A DNA stretch of 64,000 nt, taken from assembly GCF_020618775.1 (NCBI RefSeq), contig NZ_JAESVB010000003.1:124001-188000 (forward strand), in the 5' to 3' direction. Each line of letters starts with the position of its first letter. Position 1 is the stretch's first letter. The position numbers and the translations under genes were made by a program. This stretch comes from Acidisoma silvae. GTDB lineage: Bacteria > Pseudomonadota > Alphaproteobacteria > Acetobacterales > Acetobacteraceae. This document shows positions 57,406 through 64,000 of the stretch, in pieces. Below the pieces are notes generated by a model, which worked only from the letters and a program-made list of their open reading frames with translations, made no database searches and was not told where the DNA came from.

Positions 57406-58872
57406 GTGACCGACTTTCCGACCAATGCGACCGCAGCGAGCGACCTTGATCCCGAGAATTGGGACAGTTTCCGCGCGCTTGGTCACAGGATGCTCGACGA
57501 TATGGTCGACCATCTGCAAGGCCGGCGACAGCAGCCGGTATGGCAGCCACTGCCGCCCGATGTGCGTGACGGTTTCCGCCAGCCTCTGCCCGTCACGGGC
57601 GCAGCCGCCGAAGACGTCTATGCGCGATTCCGTGAGACGATCCTCCCCTATAGTACCGGTAATACGCATCCCCGTTTCATGGGATGGGTGCATGGCGGCG
57701 GCACGCCTTTAGGCATGCTGGCGGAAATGCTGGCCGGTGGGCTGAACGCCAATCTGGGCGGGCGCGACCATGCGCCGATCGAGGCCGAGCGGCAGGTCAT
57801 CCGCTGGGCAAACAGCGCCTTCGGCCTGCCGGAAACGGCCGGCGGCCTGCTCGTCACGGGCAGTTCCATGGCGAATTTCATCGCGGTGCTGATGGCCAGG
57901 CGTGCCGCACTCGGCCAGGACAGCCGCAAAACCGGCATCGGCAATGCTCAGCTCACGGCCTATGCCTCGGGCGGCGTCCATCGCTGCGCGCCGGATGCCC
58001 TGGATATGGCGGGGTTGGGGTCCGACGCCTTGCGCCGCATTCCCGTCGGCCCCGATTTCCGCATGGACCTCGCGGCCTTGCGCGCGGCCATCGCCGCCGA
58101 CCGCGCCGCCGGCTTTCTGCCGTTTCTGGTCGTCGGCACCGCCGGATCGGTCGATGTCGGCGCCTTCGATGACCTGCATGCCATCGCCGACATCGCTGAG
58201 ACGGAAGACCTTTGGTTTCATGTCGACGGCGCCTTCGGCGCGCTGGCGGCACTCTCGCCCAAGCTCAGCCCCAAGGTCGCGGGCATGGAACGCGCGCGGT
58301 CCATCGCCTTCGATTTCCATAAATGGGCGCAGGCGCCGTACGACGCCGGCTGCATTCTGGTGCGCGACCAGGCCGACCAGATCGCAACCTTTGCCAGCCC
58401 CGCCGCCTATCTGACGGCGACCGCGCGAGGCCTTTCCGGCAATGCGCCTTGGCCGGCCGATCTGGGGCCGGATCTGTCACGCGGCTTCCGCGCGCTGAAA
58501 CTGTGGTTCGCGCTTCAGGTTTTCGGCGCGGACCGCCTGGGCGCGGTCGCCGAGCAAAGCTGTGCCGTCGCCCGCCATCTGGCCGGGCGCATCGAAAGTG
58601 AACCGGAGCTGGAACTGCTGGCACCGGTGCCGCTCAACATCGTCTGCTTCCGCTATCGCGCCGCTGCGGCCGAAACGCTGGACGCTCTGAATGCGCAGAT
58701 CGTCGCCGATATGCAGGAAGCCGGGCTCGCCGCACCATCCACGACCGTCATCGGCGGCCATCTCGCCATCCGCGCCGCTTTCGTGAACCATCGCAGCCGG
58801 ACAGAGGATGCCGATGCCTTGATCGATGCCGTGCTGGCAACGGCGCGGGCAGCCGTGTCACAAGCGGTCTGA
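57406..58872 (+). CDS. PLP-dependent group II decarboxylase
   Basis: A 488-residue decarboxylase of the aromatic amino-acid/glutamate group. PLP contacts are the Asp in WFHVDGAFGALAAL and the Schiff-base Lys in DFHKWAQAPYDAG. The N-terminal LGHRMLDDMVDHLQ and HPRFMGWVHGGGTPLG segments fit the DDC family. GTG 57406 follows a GAGGG site. Substrate could be an aromatic amino acid or another acid. It is the first gene before eda (31-base gap), an unexpected partner for a sugar-acid operon. Confidence 0.87.
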   Translation: MTDFPTNATAASDLDPENWDSFRALGHRMLDDMVDHLQGRRQQPVWQPLPPDVRDGFRQPLPVTGAAAEDVYARFRETILPYSTGNTHPRFMGWVHGGGTPLGMLAEMLAGGLNANLGGRDHAPIEAERQVIRWANSAFGLPETAGGLLVTGSSMANFIAVLMARRAALGQDSRKTGIGNAQLTAYASGGVHRCAPDALDMAGLGSDALRRIPVGPDFRMDLAALRAAIAADRAAGFLPFLVVGTAGSVDVGAFDDLHAIADIAETEDLWFHVDGAFGALAALSPKLSPKVAGMERARSIAFDFHKWAQAPYDAGCILVRDQADQIATFASPAAYLTATARGLSGNAPWPADLGPDLSRGFRALKLWFALQVFGADRLGAVAEQSCAVARHLAGRIESEPELELLAPVPLNIVCFRYRAAAAETLDALNAQIVADMQEAGLAAPSTTVIGGHLAIRAAFVNHRSRTEDADALIDAVLATARAAVSQAV

Positions 58873-58903
58873 TCGCGCCACCGGAACAGGACGAGGCAAT
58901 CTG

Positions 58904-59530
58904 ATGAGCGAACATCCCCTGATCGGGCAGCTGAAAGCGGCCCGGGTTGTGCCCGTGGTGCGCATGAAAAATGCCGCCCATGCCGCCACCGCCGTGCGCT
59001 GGCTGTATGACGCGGGCCTGCGCATTTTCGAGATCACAATGACGATCCCGGATGCGCCGGCGCTGATCCGCGAATTGTCCTCGGACCCTGCCTTGCTGGT
59101 GGGGGCCGGTACCGTGCCGGATGCGGCGACGGCCGATACCTGCCTGCGCGCGGGCGCGCGTTTCGTGGTGTCCCCCTGGGTCGATCCCGATCTGGTGGCA
59201 CCCTGCCGGGCAGCCGGCGCCATTTTGATGTCCGGCGCCACGACACCGACCGAAGTCCGCGCCGCGCTGAAGGCCGGCGCCCAGGTGGTGAAGGTTTTCC
59301 CGGCGGCCTCGGCCGGTGGCCCTGCCCATGTGAAGGCGCTGACCAGCGTCTTCCCCGGAATCGTCTTCTGCCCCACGGGCGGTGTCGATCCGTCCAATCT
59401 GGACGCCTATCTCTCGGCCGGTGCATCCTTCGTCGGCATGGGTGGCAAGCTGGTGGATGAAGGCTTGGTCGCAGCCAATGACCGCGCGGCGGTGATGGCG
59501 GTCGCCCAGCAGATTCTCGTCAAAGCCTGA
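58904..59530 (+). CDS. eda: 2-keto-3-deoxy-6-phosphogluconate aldolase
   Basis: Class I aldolase cleaving KDPG to pyruvate and glyceraldehyde-3-phosphate, the second Entner-Doudoroff step. The catalytic Glu is in RIFEITMTIP, the Thr in VGAGTVPDA and the Schiff-base Lys in VVKVFPAASAGG. 208 residues from ATG 58904. Close relatives act on the galactonate analogue, but edd is also in the window. It is followed 19 bases later by a KDG kinase gene. Confidence 0.93.
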   Translation: MSEHPLIGQLKAARVVPVVRMKNAAHAATAVRWLYDAGLRIFEITMTIPDAPALIRELSSDPALLVGAGTVPDAATADTCLRAGARFVVSPWVDPDLVAPCRAAGAILMSGATTPTEVRAALKAGAQVVKVFPAASAGGPAHVKALTSVFPGIVFCPTGGVDPSNLDAYLSAGASFVGMGGKLVDEGLVAANDRAAVMAVAQQILVKA

Positions 59531-59549
59531 CGGGCAAGGAGCGGACAGG

Positions 59550-60485
59550 ATGGCGGCCGAACTACTCTGCATCGGGGAACCGATGCTGGAATTCAACCAG
59601 CAGCCGCCGCTGCCGGACGGCCGCGTGCTGTATCAACAGGGTTTTGGCGGCGACACGTCAAACGTCGTCGTCTCTGCCGCGCGTCAGGGCATTTCCACCG
59701 GCTATATTTCCGCCGTAGGGCAGGACCCGGCGGGCGAAGCCCTGCTGGCGCTGTGGGAGGCCGAAGGCGTCGATGCGTCACACGTGAAACGCTCGACCGC
59801 ACATCCGACCGGCGTTTATTTCGTGACTCATGGGGCCAGCGGCCATCGCTTCAACTATCATCGCAAGGGCTCGGCGGCGTCCTTCCTGACGCCGGCCGAT
59901 ATTCCGGAGAAAGCCATCGCCGAAGCGCGCATCCTGTTCGCCAGCGGCATCAGCCACGCCATTTCCGACAGCGCCTGCGACGCCGTGTTTCACGCCTTTA
60001 CCATTGCGCGCCAGAATGGCGTCGCCATCGCCTACGACACCAATTACCGCCCCGCGCTCTGGGGGCCGCGCCGCGCCGCCGCCGTCATCCATGCCGCCGT
60101 CGGCGAGGCCGATATCGCCATGCCGGGCCTGGATGACGCCATCGCGCTGACGGGGCTGACCGACCCGGACGCCGTGCTAGACTTCTATCTCGGCCTCGGC
60201 CCCGGCCTTGTGCTGCTGAAGATGGGTGCCGAGGGCGTCTATCTCGGCACGCCAGAGGGTCGCAAGCGCATACCGCCCTTCCCGGCCGCGGCCGTGGACG
60301 CGACCGGCGCCGGCGATACCTTTTGCGGTGCCGTCATCGCGCGTCTGCTGAAAGGCGAAACGCCCGAGGATGCCGCCCATTACGCCGCCGCTGCCGCCGC
60401 CATTTCCACCACCGGCTATGGCGCCATCGGCCCTATCCCCCGCGCCCCGGAAGTCTGGGCCGCCATGGCAATGCGCAACCGATGA
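59550..60485 (+). CDS. kdgK: 2-keto-3-deoxygluconate kinase (PfkB family)
   Basis: Phosphorylates 2-keto-3-deoxygluconate to KDPG, the substrate of Eda. A 311-residue PfkB kinase; the N-terminal CIGEPMLEFNQ, the G-G-D-T-S-N-V segment and the C-terminal AVDATGAGDTFCGAV signature with the catalytic Asp are clear. It lies between eda and a phosphoribosyltransferase gene, whose ATG overlaps the stop (ATGA). Together with eda it drains KDG from uronate or aldonate breakdown. Confidence 0.92.
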   Translation: MAAELLCIGEPMLEFNQQPPLPDGRVLYQQGFGGDTSNVVVSAARQGISTGYISAVGQDPAGEALLALWEAEGVDASHVKRSTAHPTGVYFVTHGASGHRFNYHRKGSAASFLTPADIPEKAIAEARILFASGISHAISDSACDAVFHAFTIARQNGVAIAYDTNYRPALWGPRRAAAVIHAAVGEADIAMPGLDDAIALTGLTDPDAVLDFYLGLGPGLVLLKMGAEGVYLGTPEGRKRIPPFPAAAVDATGAGDTFCGAVIARLLKGETPEDAAHYAAAAAAISTTGYGAIGPIPRAPEVWAAMAMRNR

Positions 60486-61096
60486 CCCTTTCCCCTGAAT
60501 TCCATACAGTCTCCATCGCGGGTGTTGATGAGGCACTGCCGCTTATCGCGCTGAATGACGCGATCGCCATCGCACTGCTGATGGTGATCGACCGTGGCGT
60601 GCGCTTCGGCGCCCGCATCGGCGCCGCACTCGCCGATATCGCCCGGCCGCATCAGCCCGATATCGTGGTGGGGCCAGCGACTTTGGGCATTCCCGTCGCC
60701 ATCGAGGTAACGCGGGCTTTGGGATTGGATGATTATGTCATCCTGCAAAAGTCGCCAAAGATCCATCTGGCGGACGCGCTGCGGGAAAGCGTGACCTCCG
60801 TGACGTCGCACGGCGTGCAGACGCTGATGCTGGACCGCCGCGCGGTGCCGCTGCTGGAAGGCCGTCGTGTCTTTGTGGTGGACGATGTCGCATCAACCGG
60901 ATCGAGCTTGGCGGCCATGCTGCGGCTGCTGCGGCGCGCCGGCGCTGAAATTGTCGGCATCGGCACCATCCTGACCGAAGGACATGACTGGGAAGCGGCC
61001 CTCGGCGCGGATGCCGCGCTTCTCAAGGCGCTTGGCCATATACCGGTTTTCCGGATCGAGAACGGCGTGGCGGTCGCTATCCCGGAGACGCTTTAG
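60482..61096 (+). CDS. Phosphoribosyltransferase-fold protein
   Basis: A 204-residue type I phosphoribosyltransferase. The PRPP-binding motif is VFVVDDVASTGSSLAAML. The LLMVIDRGVRFGARIG and IVVGPATLGIPVAIEV segments resemble adenine phosphoribosyltransferases. The start overlaps the kdgK stop by 4 bases, so it is co-translated with the sugar-acid genes, an odd pairing. It could be a purine salvage enzyme carried along or a repurposed regulatory protein. Confidence 0.83.
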   Translation: MTLSPEFHTVSIAGVDEALPLIALNDAIAIALLMVIDRGVRFGARIGAALADIARPHQPDIVVGPATLGIPVAIEVTRALGLDDYVILQKSPKIHLADALRESVTSVTSHGVQTLMLDRRAVPLLEGRRVFVVDDVASTGSSLAAMLRLLRRAGAEIVGIGTILTEGHDWEAALGADAALLKALGHIPVFRIENGVAVAIPETL

Positions 61097-61109
61097 CTCA
61101 TTCACGCGC

Positions 61110-61205
61110 CATCCGCACACGTGTTGCGCATATCTACCCGCTTGAGCGCGCTATGCATGGACGGAATCGGGTAGATCCCCGTGACAAGCACGGGGATGAC
61201 GAATT
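61110..61205. repeat. REP-like palindromic repeat, copy 4
   Basis: ATCTACCCG near 61132 pairs with CGGGTAGAT near 61168. The right arm ends in CCCCGTGACAAGCACGGGGATGACGAATT, the same outer end as copies 1 and 2. The left arm (CATCCGCACACG) mirrors the right arm of copy 1. It follows the phosphoribosyltransferase gene. Confidence 0.7.
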
Positions 61206-61237
61206 GGAACGAGGGATTCAGCCAACCCTGGCAGACG

Positions 61238-61400
61238 TTAGCGTTTGTTTGAATGCGCTACGGCGCGCGAGAAGCGCCATAGGCGCTGACCGGCGTGCCT
61301 TTTGAGAACCGGAGCGGAGCGGCCGTAGAAGGCCGTGAGCACCGGAAGCGCAAAAAGGCGCGTCGGATCGCCGCCGTAGTAGCGTTCAGACAAACGCTAA
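61238..61400. mobile_element. MITE-like near-palindromic element with TA target duplication
   Basis: The 163-bp segment begins TTAGCGTTTGTTTGAA and ends TTCAGACAAACGCTAA, with further matching inner arms (GCCTTTT and AAAAGGC, CCGG blocks, central CGGCC-GTAGAA-GGCCG). Taking TA as the target duplication, the element proper starts GCGTTTGT and ends ACAAACGC. Removing it and one TA turns the ABC-F stop from TAG into TAA. It has no coding frame of its own, so any mobility would need a transposase elsewhere. Confidence 0.6.
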
Positions 61401-63016
61401 TGAAGTCCCGGCGCTTCCTGGCCGGTGCGCGCCACATATTCCGTATAGCCGCCGCCGTAGTAGTGAACGCCTTCCGGCGTCAGTTCCAGCACGCGGTTGG
61501 AGAGTGCTGCCAGAAAATGCCGGTCATGGCTCACGAACAGCATGGTGCCTTCGTAATCCTTCAGCACTTCGATGAGCATTTCCTTGGTGGCGATATCCAG
61601 ATGGTTGGTCGGCTCGTCCAGCACCAGGAAATTCGGCGGATCATACAGCATCAGCGCCATCACCAGCCGCGCCTTCTCGCCCCCTGACAGAACACGGCAG
61701 CGCTTCTCAACCTCATCGCCGGAAAAGCCGAAACCGCCGGCGAGAGAGCGCAGCGCTCCCTGATTGGCCTGCGGAAAGGCGGCATCCAGCGTCTCGAACA
61801 CCGTTTTCTCACCGTCCAGAAGGTCCATCGCGTGCTGCGCGAAATAGCCCATCTTGACGCTGCCGCCGATGGCAACCGTGCCGGCATCGGGTTCCGATGA
61901 CCCAGCAACCAACTTGAGCAGCGTGGATTTGCCTGCGCCGTTGACGCCCATGACGCAGCAACGCTCCTTTCTGCGGATCATGAGATCAAGCCCCTCATAG
62001 ATCACGCGATTGCCGTATCGCTTGTGAACACCTTTGATATTCACGACGTCATCGCCCGAACGCGGCGGGGTGGCAAATTCGAACACCGTCGTCTGGCGGC
62101 GTTTGGGCGGCTCCACCTTGTCGATCTTGTCCAGCTTCTTGATGCGGCTCTGCACTTGGGCCGCGTGCGAGGCACGGGCCTTGAAACGATCGATGAAGGC
62201 GATTTCCTTCGCCAGCATCGCCTGCTGCCGCTCGAACTGCGCCTGCTGGTGCTTTTCGTTCAGCGCGCGCTGCTGCTCGTAGAATTCGTAGTCGCCGGAA
62301 AAGACCGTCAGATTGCCGCCGTCGATCTCGATGACTTTGTTTATGACGCGGTTCATGAAGGCACGGTCATGGGAGGTCATCAGCAGCGCGCCGTCATAGC
62401 CGCGCAGGAATTGCTCCAGCCAGATCATGCTTTCCAGGTCGAGATGGTTCGACGGTTCGTCGAGCAGCATGACATCGGGACGCATGAGCAGAATGCGGCC
62501 CAAGGCCACGCGCATCTTCCAGCCGCCCGAGAGGCGGCCGACATCGCCGTCCATCATCTCCTGGCTGAAGCCGAGACCATGCAGCACCTCACGGGCTTTG
62601 GAATCGAGCGCATAGCCGCCCATTTCCTCGAAGCGCGCCTGCACGGTGCCGAACCGCTCCAGAATTTCATCCAGCTTGTCGAACTGGTCCGGGTCGGCCA
62701 TGGCGGTCTCAAGCTCCGCCAGTTCGGCCGCCACCTCGCTCACCGCGCCCGCGCCGTTCATCACCTCGGCGACCGCGCTGCGGCCTTCCATCTCGCCCAC
62801 ATCCTGGCTGAAGAAGCCGATGGTCACGCCGCGTTCGGTCAGCACCTGGCCTTCGTCCGGCTCGTCCTCACGCGTGATCATGCGAAAGAGCGTCGTTTTG
62901 CCCGCGCCATTGGGGCCGACCAGACCGATCTTCTCACCCTTCTGCAAGGCGGCCGATGCTTCAATGAAGATCAGGCGCTGCCCGTTCTGCTTGCTGATAT
63001 TATCCAGGCGGATCAT
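61397..63016 (-). CDS. ABC-F family ATPase (YbiT-like translation factor)
   Basis: A 539-residue soluble protein with two ABC cassettes and no membrane domain. Walker A motifs are GPNGAGKTT and GVNGAGKST; signatures are LSGGWKMR and LSGGEKAR; Walker B are VMLLDEPSNHLD and FLVLDEPTNHLD. The inter-domain linker (FKARASHAAQVQSRIKKL) is the part that contacts tRNA in ABC-F factors. It acts on ribosomes. Its TAG stop at 61399-61397 overlaps the end of a MITE-like element, so the last codons abut an insertion. Confidence 0.93.
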   Translation of the reverse strand: MIRLDNISKQNGQRLIFIEASAALQKGEKIGLVGPNGAGKTTLFRMITREDEPDEGQVLTERGVTIGFFSQDVGEMEGRSAVAEVMNGAGAVSEVAAELAELETAMADPDQFDKLDEILERFGTVQARFEEMGGYALDSKAREVLHGLGFSQEMMDGDVGRLSGGWKMRVALGRILLMRPDVMLLDEPSNHLDLESMIWLEQFLRGYDGALLMTSHDRAFMNRVINKVIEIDGGNLTVFSGDYEFYEQQRALNEKHQQAQFERQQAMLAKEIAFIDRFKARASHAAQVQSRIKKLDKIDKVEPPKRRQTTVFEFATPPRSGDDVVNIKGVHKRYGNRVIYEGLDLMIRRKERCCVMGVNGAGKSTLLKLVAGSSEPDAGTVAIGGSVKMGYFAQHAMDLLDGEKTVFETLDAAFPQANQGALRSLAGGFGFSGDEVEKRCRVLSGGEKARLVMALMLYDPPNFLVLDEPTNHLDIATKEMLIEVLKDYEGTMLFVSHDRHFLAALSNRVLELTPEGVHYYGGGYTEYVARTGQEAPGLH

Positions 63017-63105
63017 GGGGTGTGATTGTCCTCGGGCGGCTTCGTGCGATCGCCGGGGGTCTAGCGCATGACGCGGAAAAGCGGAACCGCCAGCTCCAGC
63101 TTCGT

Positions 63106-63525
63106 CTAATGCGTCCAGGGATTGAGGAGCGCCACGCCGGTCGGCGCGTAATCCGCCGTGTTCCGCGTGACGACGGTCATGCCATGCACAAGGGCGGTGG
63201 CGGCAATATAGCTATCGCGTTCGGGACGCGGGTCCGGCACATGAAGGCGCGCGCAACGCACTGCGACCGCCATATCGACAGGTAAAATGCGCCCCGCAAA
63301 TTCCGGCATCACATGACGGTCTACCCAGTAGCGTAACCGCACTGCCTGAGCCACGTCCCGTCGTTCTATCCGCGCGATGCCAAGTTCCAGCTCCATCAGC
63401 GTGATGACGGAAAGATAGCAGTCAGCCGCATCGACGGCCGCGACCCAGGCCATAACTCGGGCGTCGGCCCGGCCATCCCCGACTTTGCGCATCTCGGATA
63501 CGGTGTTGGTATCGAGGAGAAACAT
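63106..63525 (-). CDS. PIN-domain toxin (VapC/FitB family)
   Basis: A 139-residue endoribonuclease toxin of a type II system. PIN acidic residues are visible in FLLDTNTVSEMRK, the LMELELGIARIE region and PRPERDSYIAATA. FitB-like proteins share the DTNTVSE and RIERRD features. It overlaps the Phd-type antitoxin gene as TGATG. VapC toxins often cleave tRNA; the target here is unknown. Confidence 0.9.
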   Translation of the reverse strand: MFLLDTNTVSEMRKVGDGRADARVMAWVAAVDAADCYLSVITLMELELGIARIERRDVAQAVRLRYWVDRHVMPEFAGRILPVDMAVAVRCARLHVPDPRPERDSYIAATALVHGMTVVTRNTADYAPTGVALLNPWTH

Positions 63526-63779
63526 CAGGATAGATCGGGCGCCTGCGGCAAGGTTCGCGGCCCGGCAAAATCATCGTCGATATCCGCGAGACCCGGCATA
63601 GCCAGCGCGTCGATAAGGCTAAGGCGCCGTGTCGTCAGCCGCCGGTATTCCTCGATGCTGAGAAGCACATGGGCCGGCCGACCACGATCGGTGATGAAAA
63701 CAGGGCCTTGGGCCGCAGCTTTTTTCGCGCGTCCCGTATCCTGATTGAATTCCCGGCTGGACAGCGTGGTGATGCTCAA
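63525..63779 (-). CDS. Phd/YefM-family antitoxin
   Basis: An antitoxin of the Phd fold: SITTLSSREFNQDTGRAKKAA, then GPVFITDRGRPAHVLLSIEEYRRL. TTG 63779 is preferred because it gives the usual family N-terminus and has GGAG 8 bases upstream. The in-frame ATG at 63824 would add 15 residues from an AT-rich, promoter-like stretch and has no ribosome site. The C-terminal part (about residues 50-84) probably wraps the toxin, whose gene it overlaps by 1 base. Confidence 0.87.
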   Translation of the reverse strand: MSITTLSSREFNQDTGRAKKAAAQGPVFITDRGRPAHVLLSIEEYRRLTTRRLSLIDALAMPGLADIDDDFAGPRTLPQAPDLS

Positions 63780-63908
63780 GGTCTCCACTCCATGCTTTGT
63801 ATAAACGTTACTACTTTTTTTCATTGTTGGTCAAAAACTTTGTCCCAGGCTGAGTTGCTTCGCAGGTGCAGCATGTTACCCCTGTCAGGGACAGAGAAGG
63901 ACAGCGCT

Positions 63909-64000
63909 ATGAGCAACGCACCGAAAATCAACCCGGACCAGTTGTGGCAGGACCTGATGACCATGGCCTGCCTGGGCGCCACGGCCCAGGGCGGCTGCGA
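63909..64000 (+). CDS. Probable Zn-dependent M20 amidase (N-terminus only)
   Basis: The first 30 codons of a gene cut by the window edge. KINPDQLWQDLMTMACLGAT, followed by AQGGC, resembles the N-terminus of N-carbamoyl-L-amino-acid hydrolase/allantoate amidohydrolase-type proteins. An AGAAGGA ribosome site lies upstream of ATG 63909. The assignment rests on a short stretch. Confidence 0.55.
   Translation, partial: MSNAPKINPDQLWQDLMTMACLGATAQGGC

Noticed and set aside
57406-61096. The decarboxylase-eda-kdgK-phosphoribosyltransferase run as a natural-product cluster.
   Set aside because: No synthetase, tailoring or export genes are present; two of the four genes are central sugar-acid metabolism.

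Overview
The window reads as a chromosomal stretch of a GC-rich alphaproteobacterium. The HslV N-terminus, the Entner-Doudoroff enzymes (edd, eda, kdgK), the trehalose-to-glycogen GlgE route and the YceI/cytochrome b561 cluster fit Rhodospirillales, most likely Acetobacteraceae; that placement rests on family recall, not on a search. Genes are tightly packed, with many 1-4 bp start/stop overlaps. There is no prophage, CRISPR array, rRNA operon or intact insertion sequence.

Layout. 1-5.5 kb: 3' part of pgi, a parDE toxin-antitoxin pair behind a perfect 21-bp palindrome, an EAL/HDOD signalling protein, queE-queD, and a DUF4160/DUF2442 pair. 5.5-14.3 kb: mutL, hslVU, sufE, two small related exported proteins, an esterase, acs, and a nucleoside deoxyribosyltransferase. 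14.4-19.6 kb: a redox cluster (DODA-like dioxygenase, two YceI proteins, cytochrome b561, azoreductase) divergent from a LysR regulator across a clear LysR box, then a GNAT acetyltransferase and an ABM-family monooxygenase. 19.7-30.3 kb: a mannitol-dehydrogenase-family enzyme, then on the minus strand the operon glgE - treS/mak fusion - glgB - VOC protein, which turns trehalose into alpha-glucan through maltose-1-phosphate.

30.5-46.4 kb: an M20 amidohydrolase, a deformylase-like protein missing metal ligands, an MFS carrier, a PanE-like reductase, a polar amino-acid ABC transporter split over two strands, tag, a DUF3574 protein, a flavin reductase, a hexapeptide acyltransferase with an AT-rich upstream region, a free-standing lipoyl-type domain, edd, tRNA-Pro(CGG), DUF423, an AI-2E-type membrane protein and an aspartate racemase-like enzyme. 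46.5-52.5 kb: a DUF1127 protein and a MocR regulator whose divergent start codons lie in one palindrome, then an EmrA/EmrB/NodT-type efflux operon. 52.6-64 kb: a serine hydrolase, a small protein behind a GTTC-N7-GTTC box, an ABHD10-like hydrolase, a CNNM/CorC protein, DUF3429, a 61-codon candidate gene flanked by inverted repeats, then an operon of PLP decarboxylase, eda, kdgK and a phosphoribosyltransferase, an ABC-F ATPase, a Phd/PIN toxin-antitoxin pair, and the first 30 codons of a probable M20 amidase.

The most notable non-coding structure is a 163-bp near-palindromic element at 61238-61400. It looks like a TA-targeting MITE that landed inside the stop codon of the ABC-F gene. A family of four REP-like palindromes sits between genes at 13.6, 14.3, 40.9 and 61.1 kb. 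I found no convincing new multi-gene defence or biosynthetic system. The best leads are the MITE, the metal-ligand-poor deformylase homologue, the double-barrel GlgE, the shared-palindrome divergent start, and two small genes with their own control signals.
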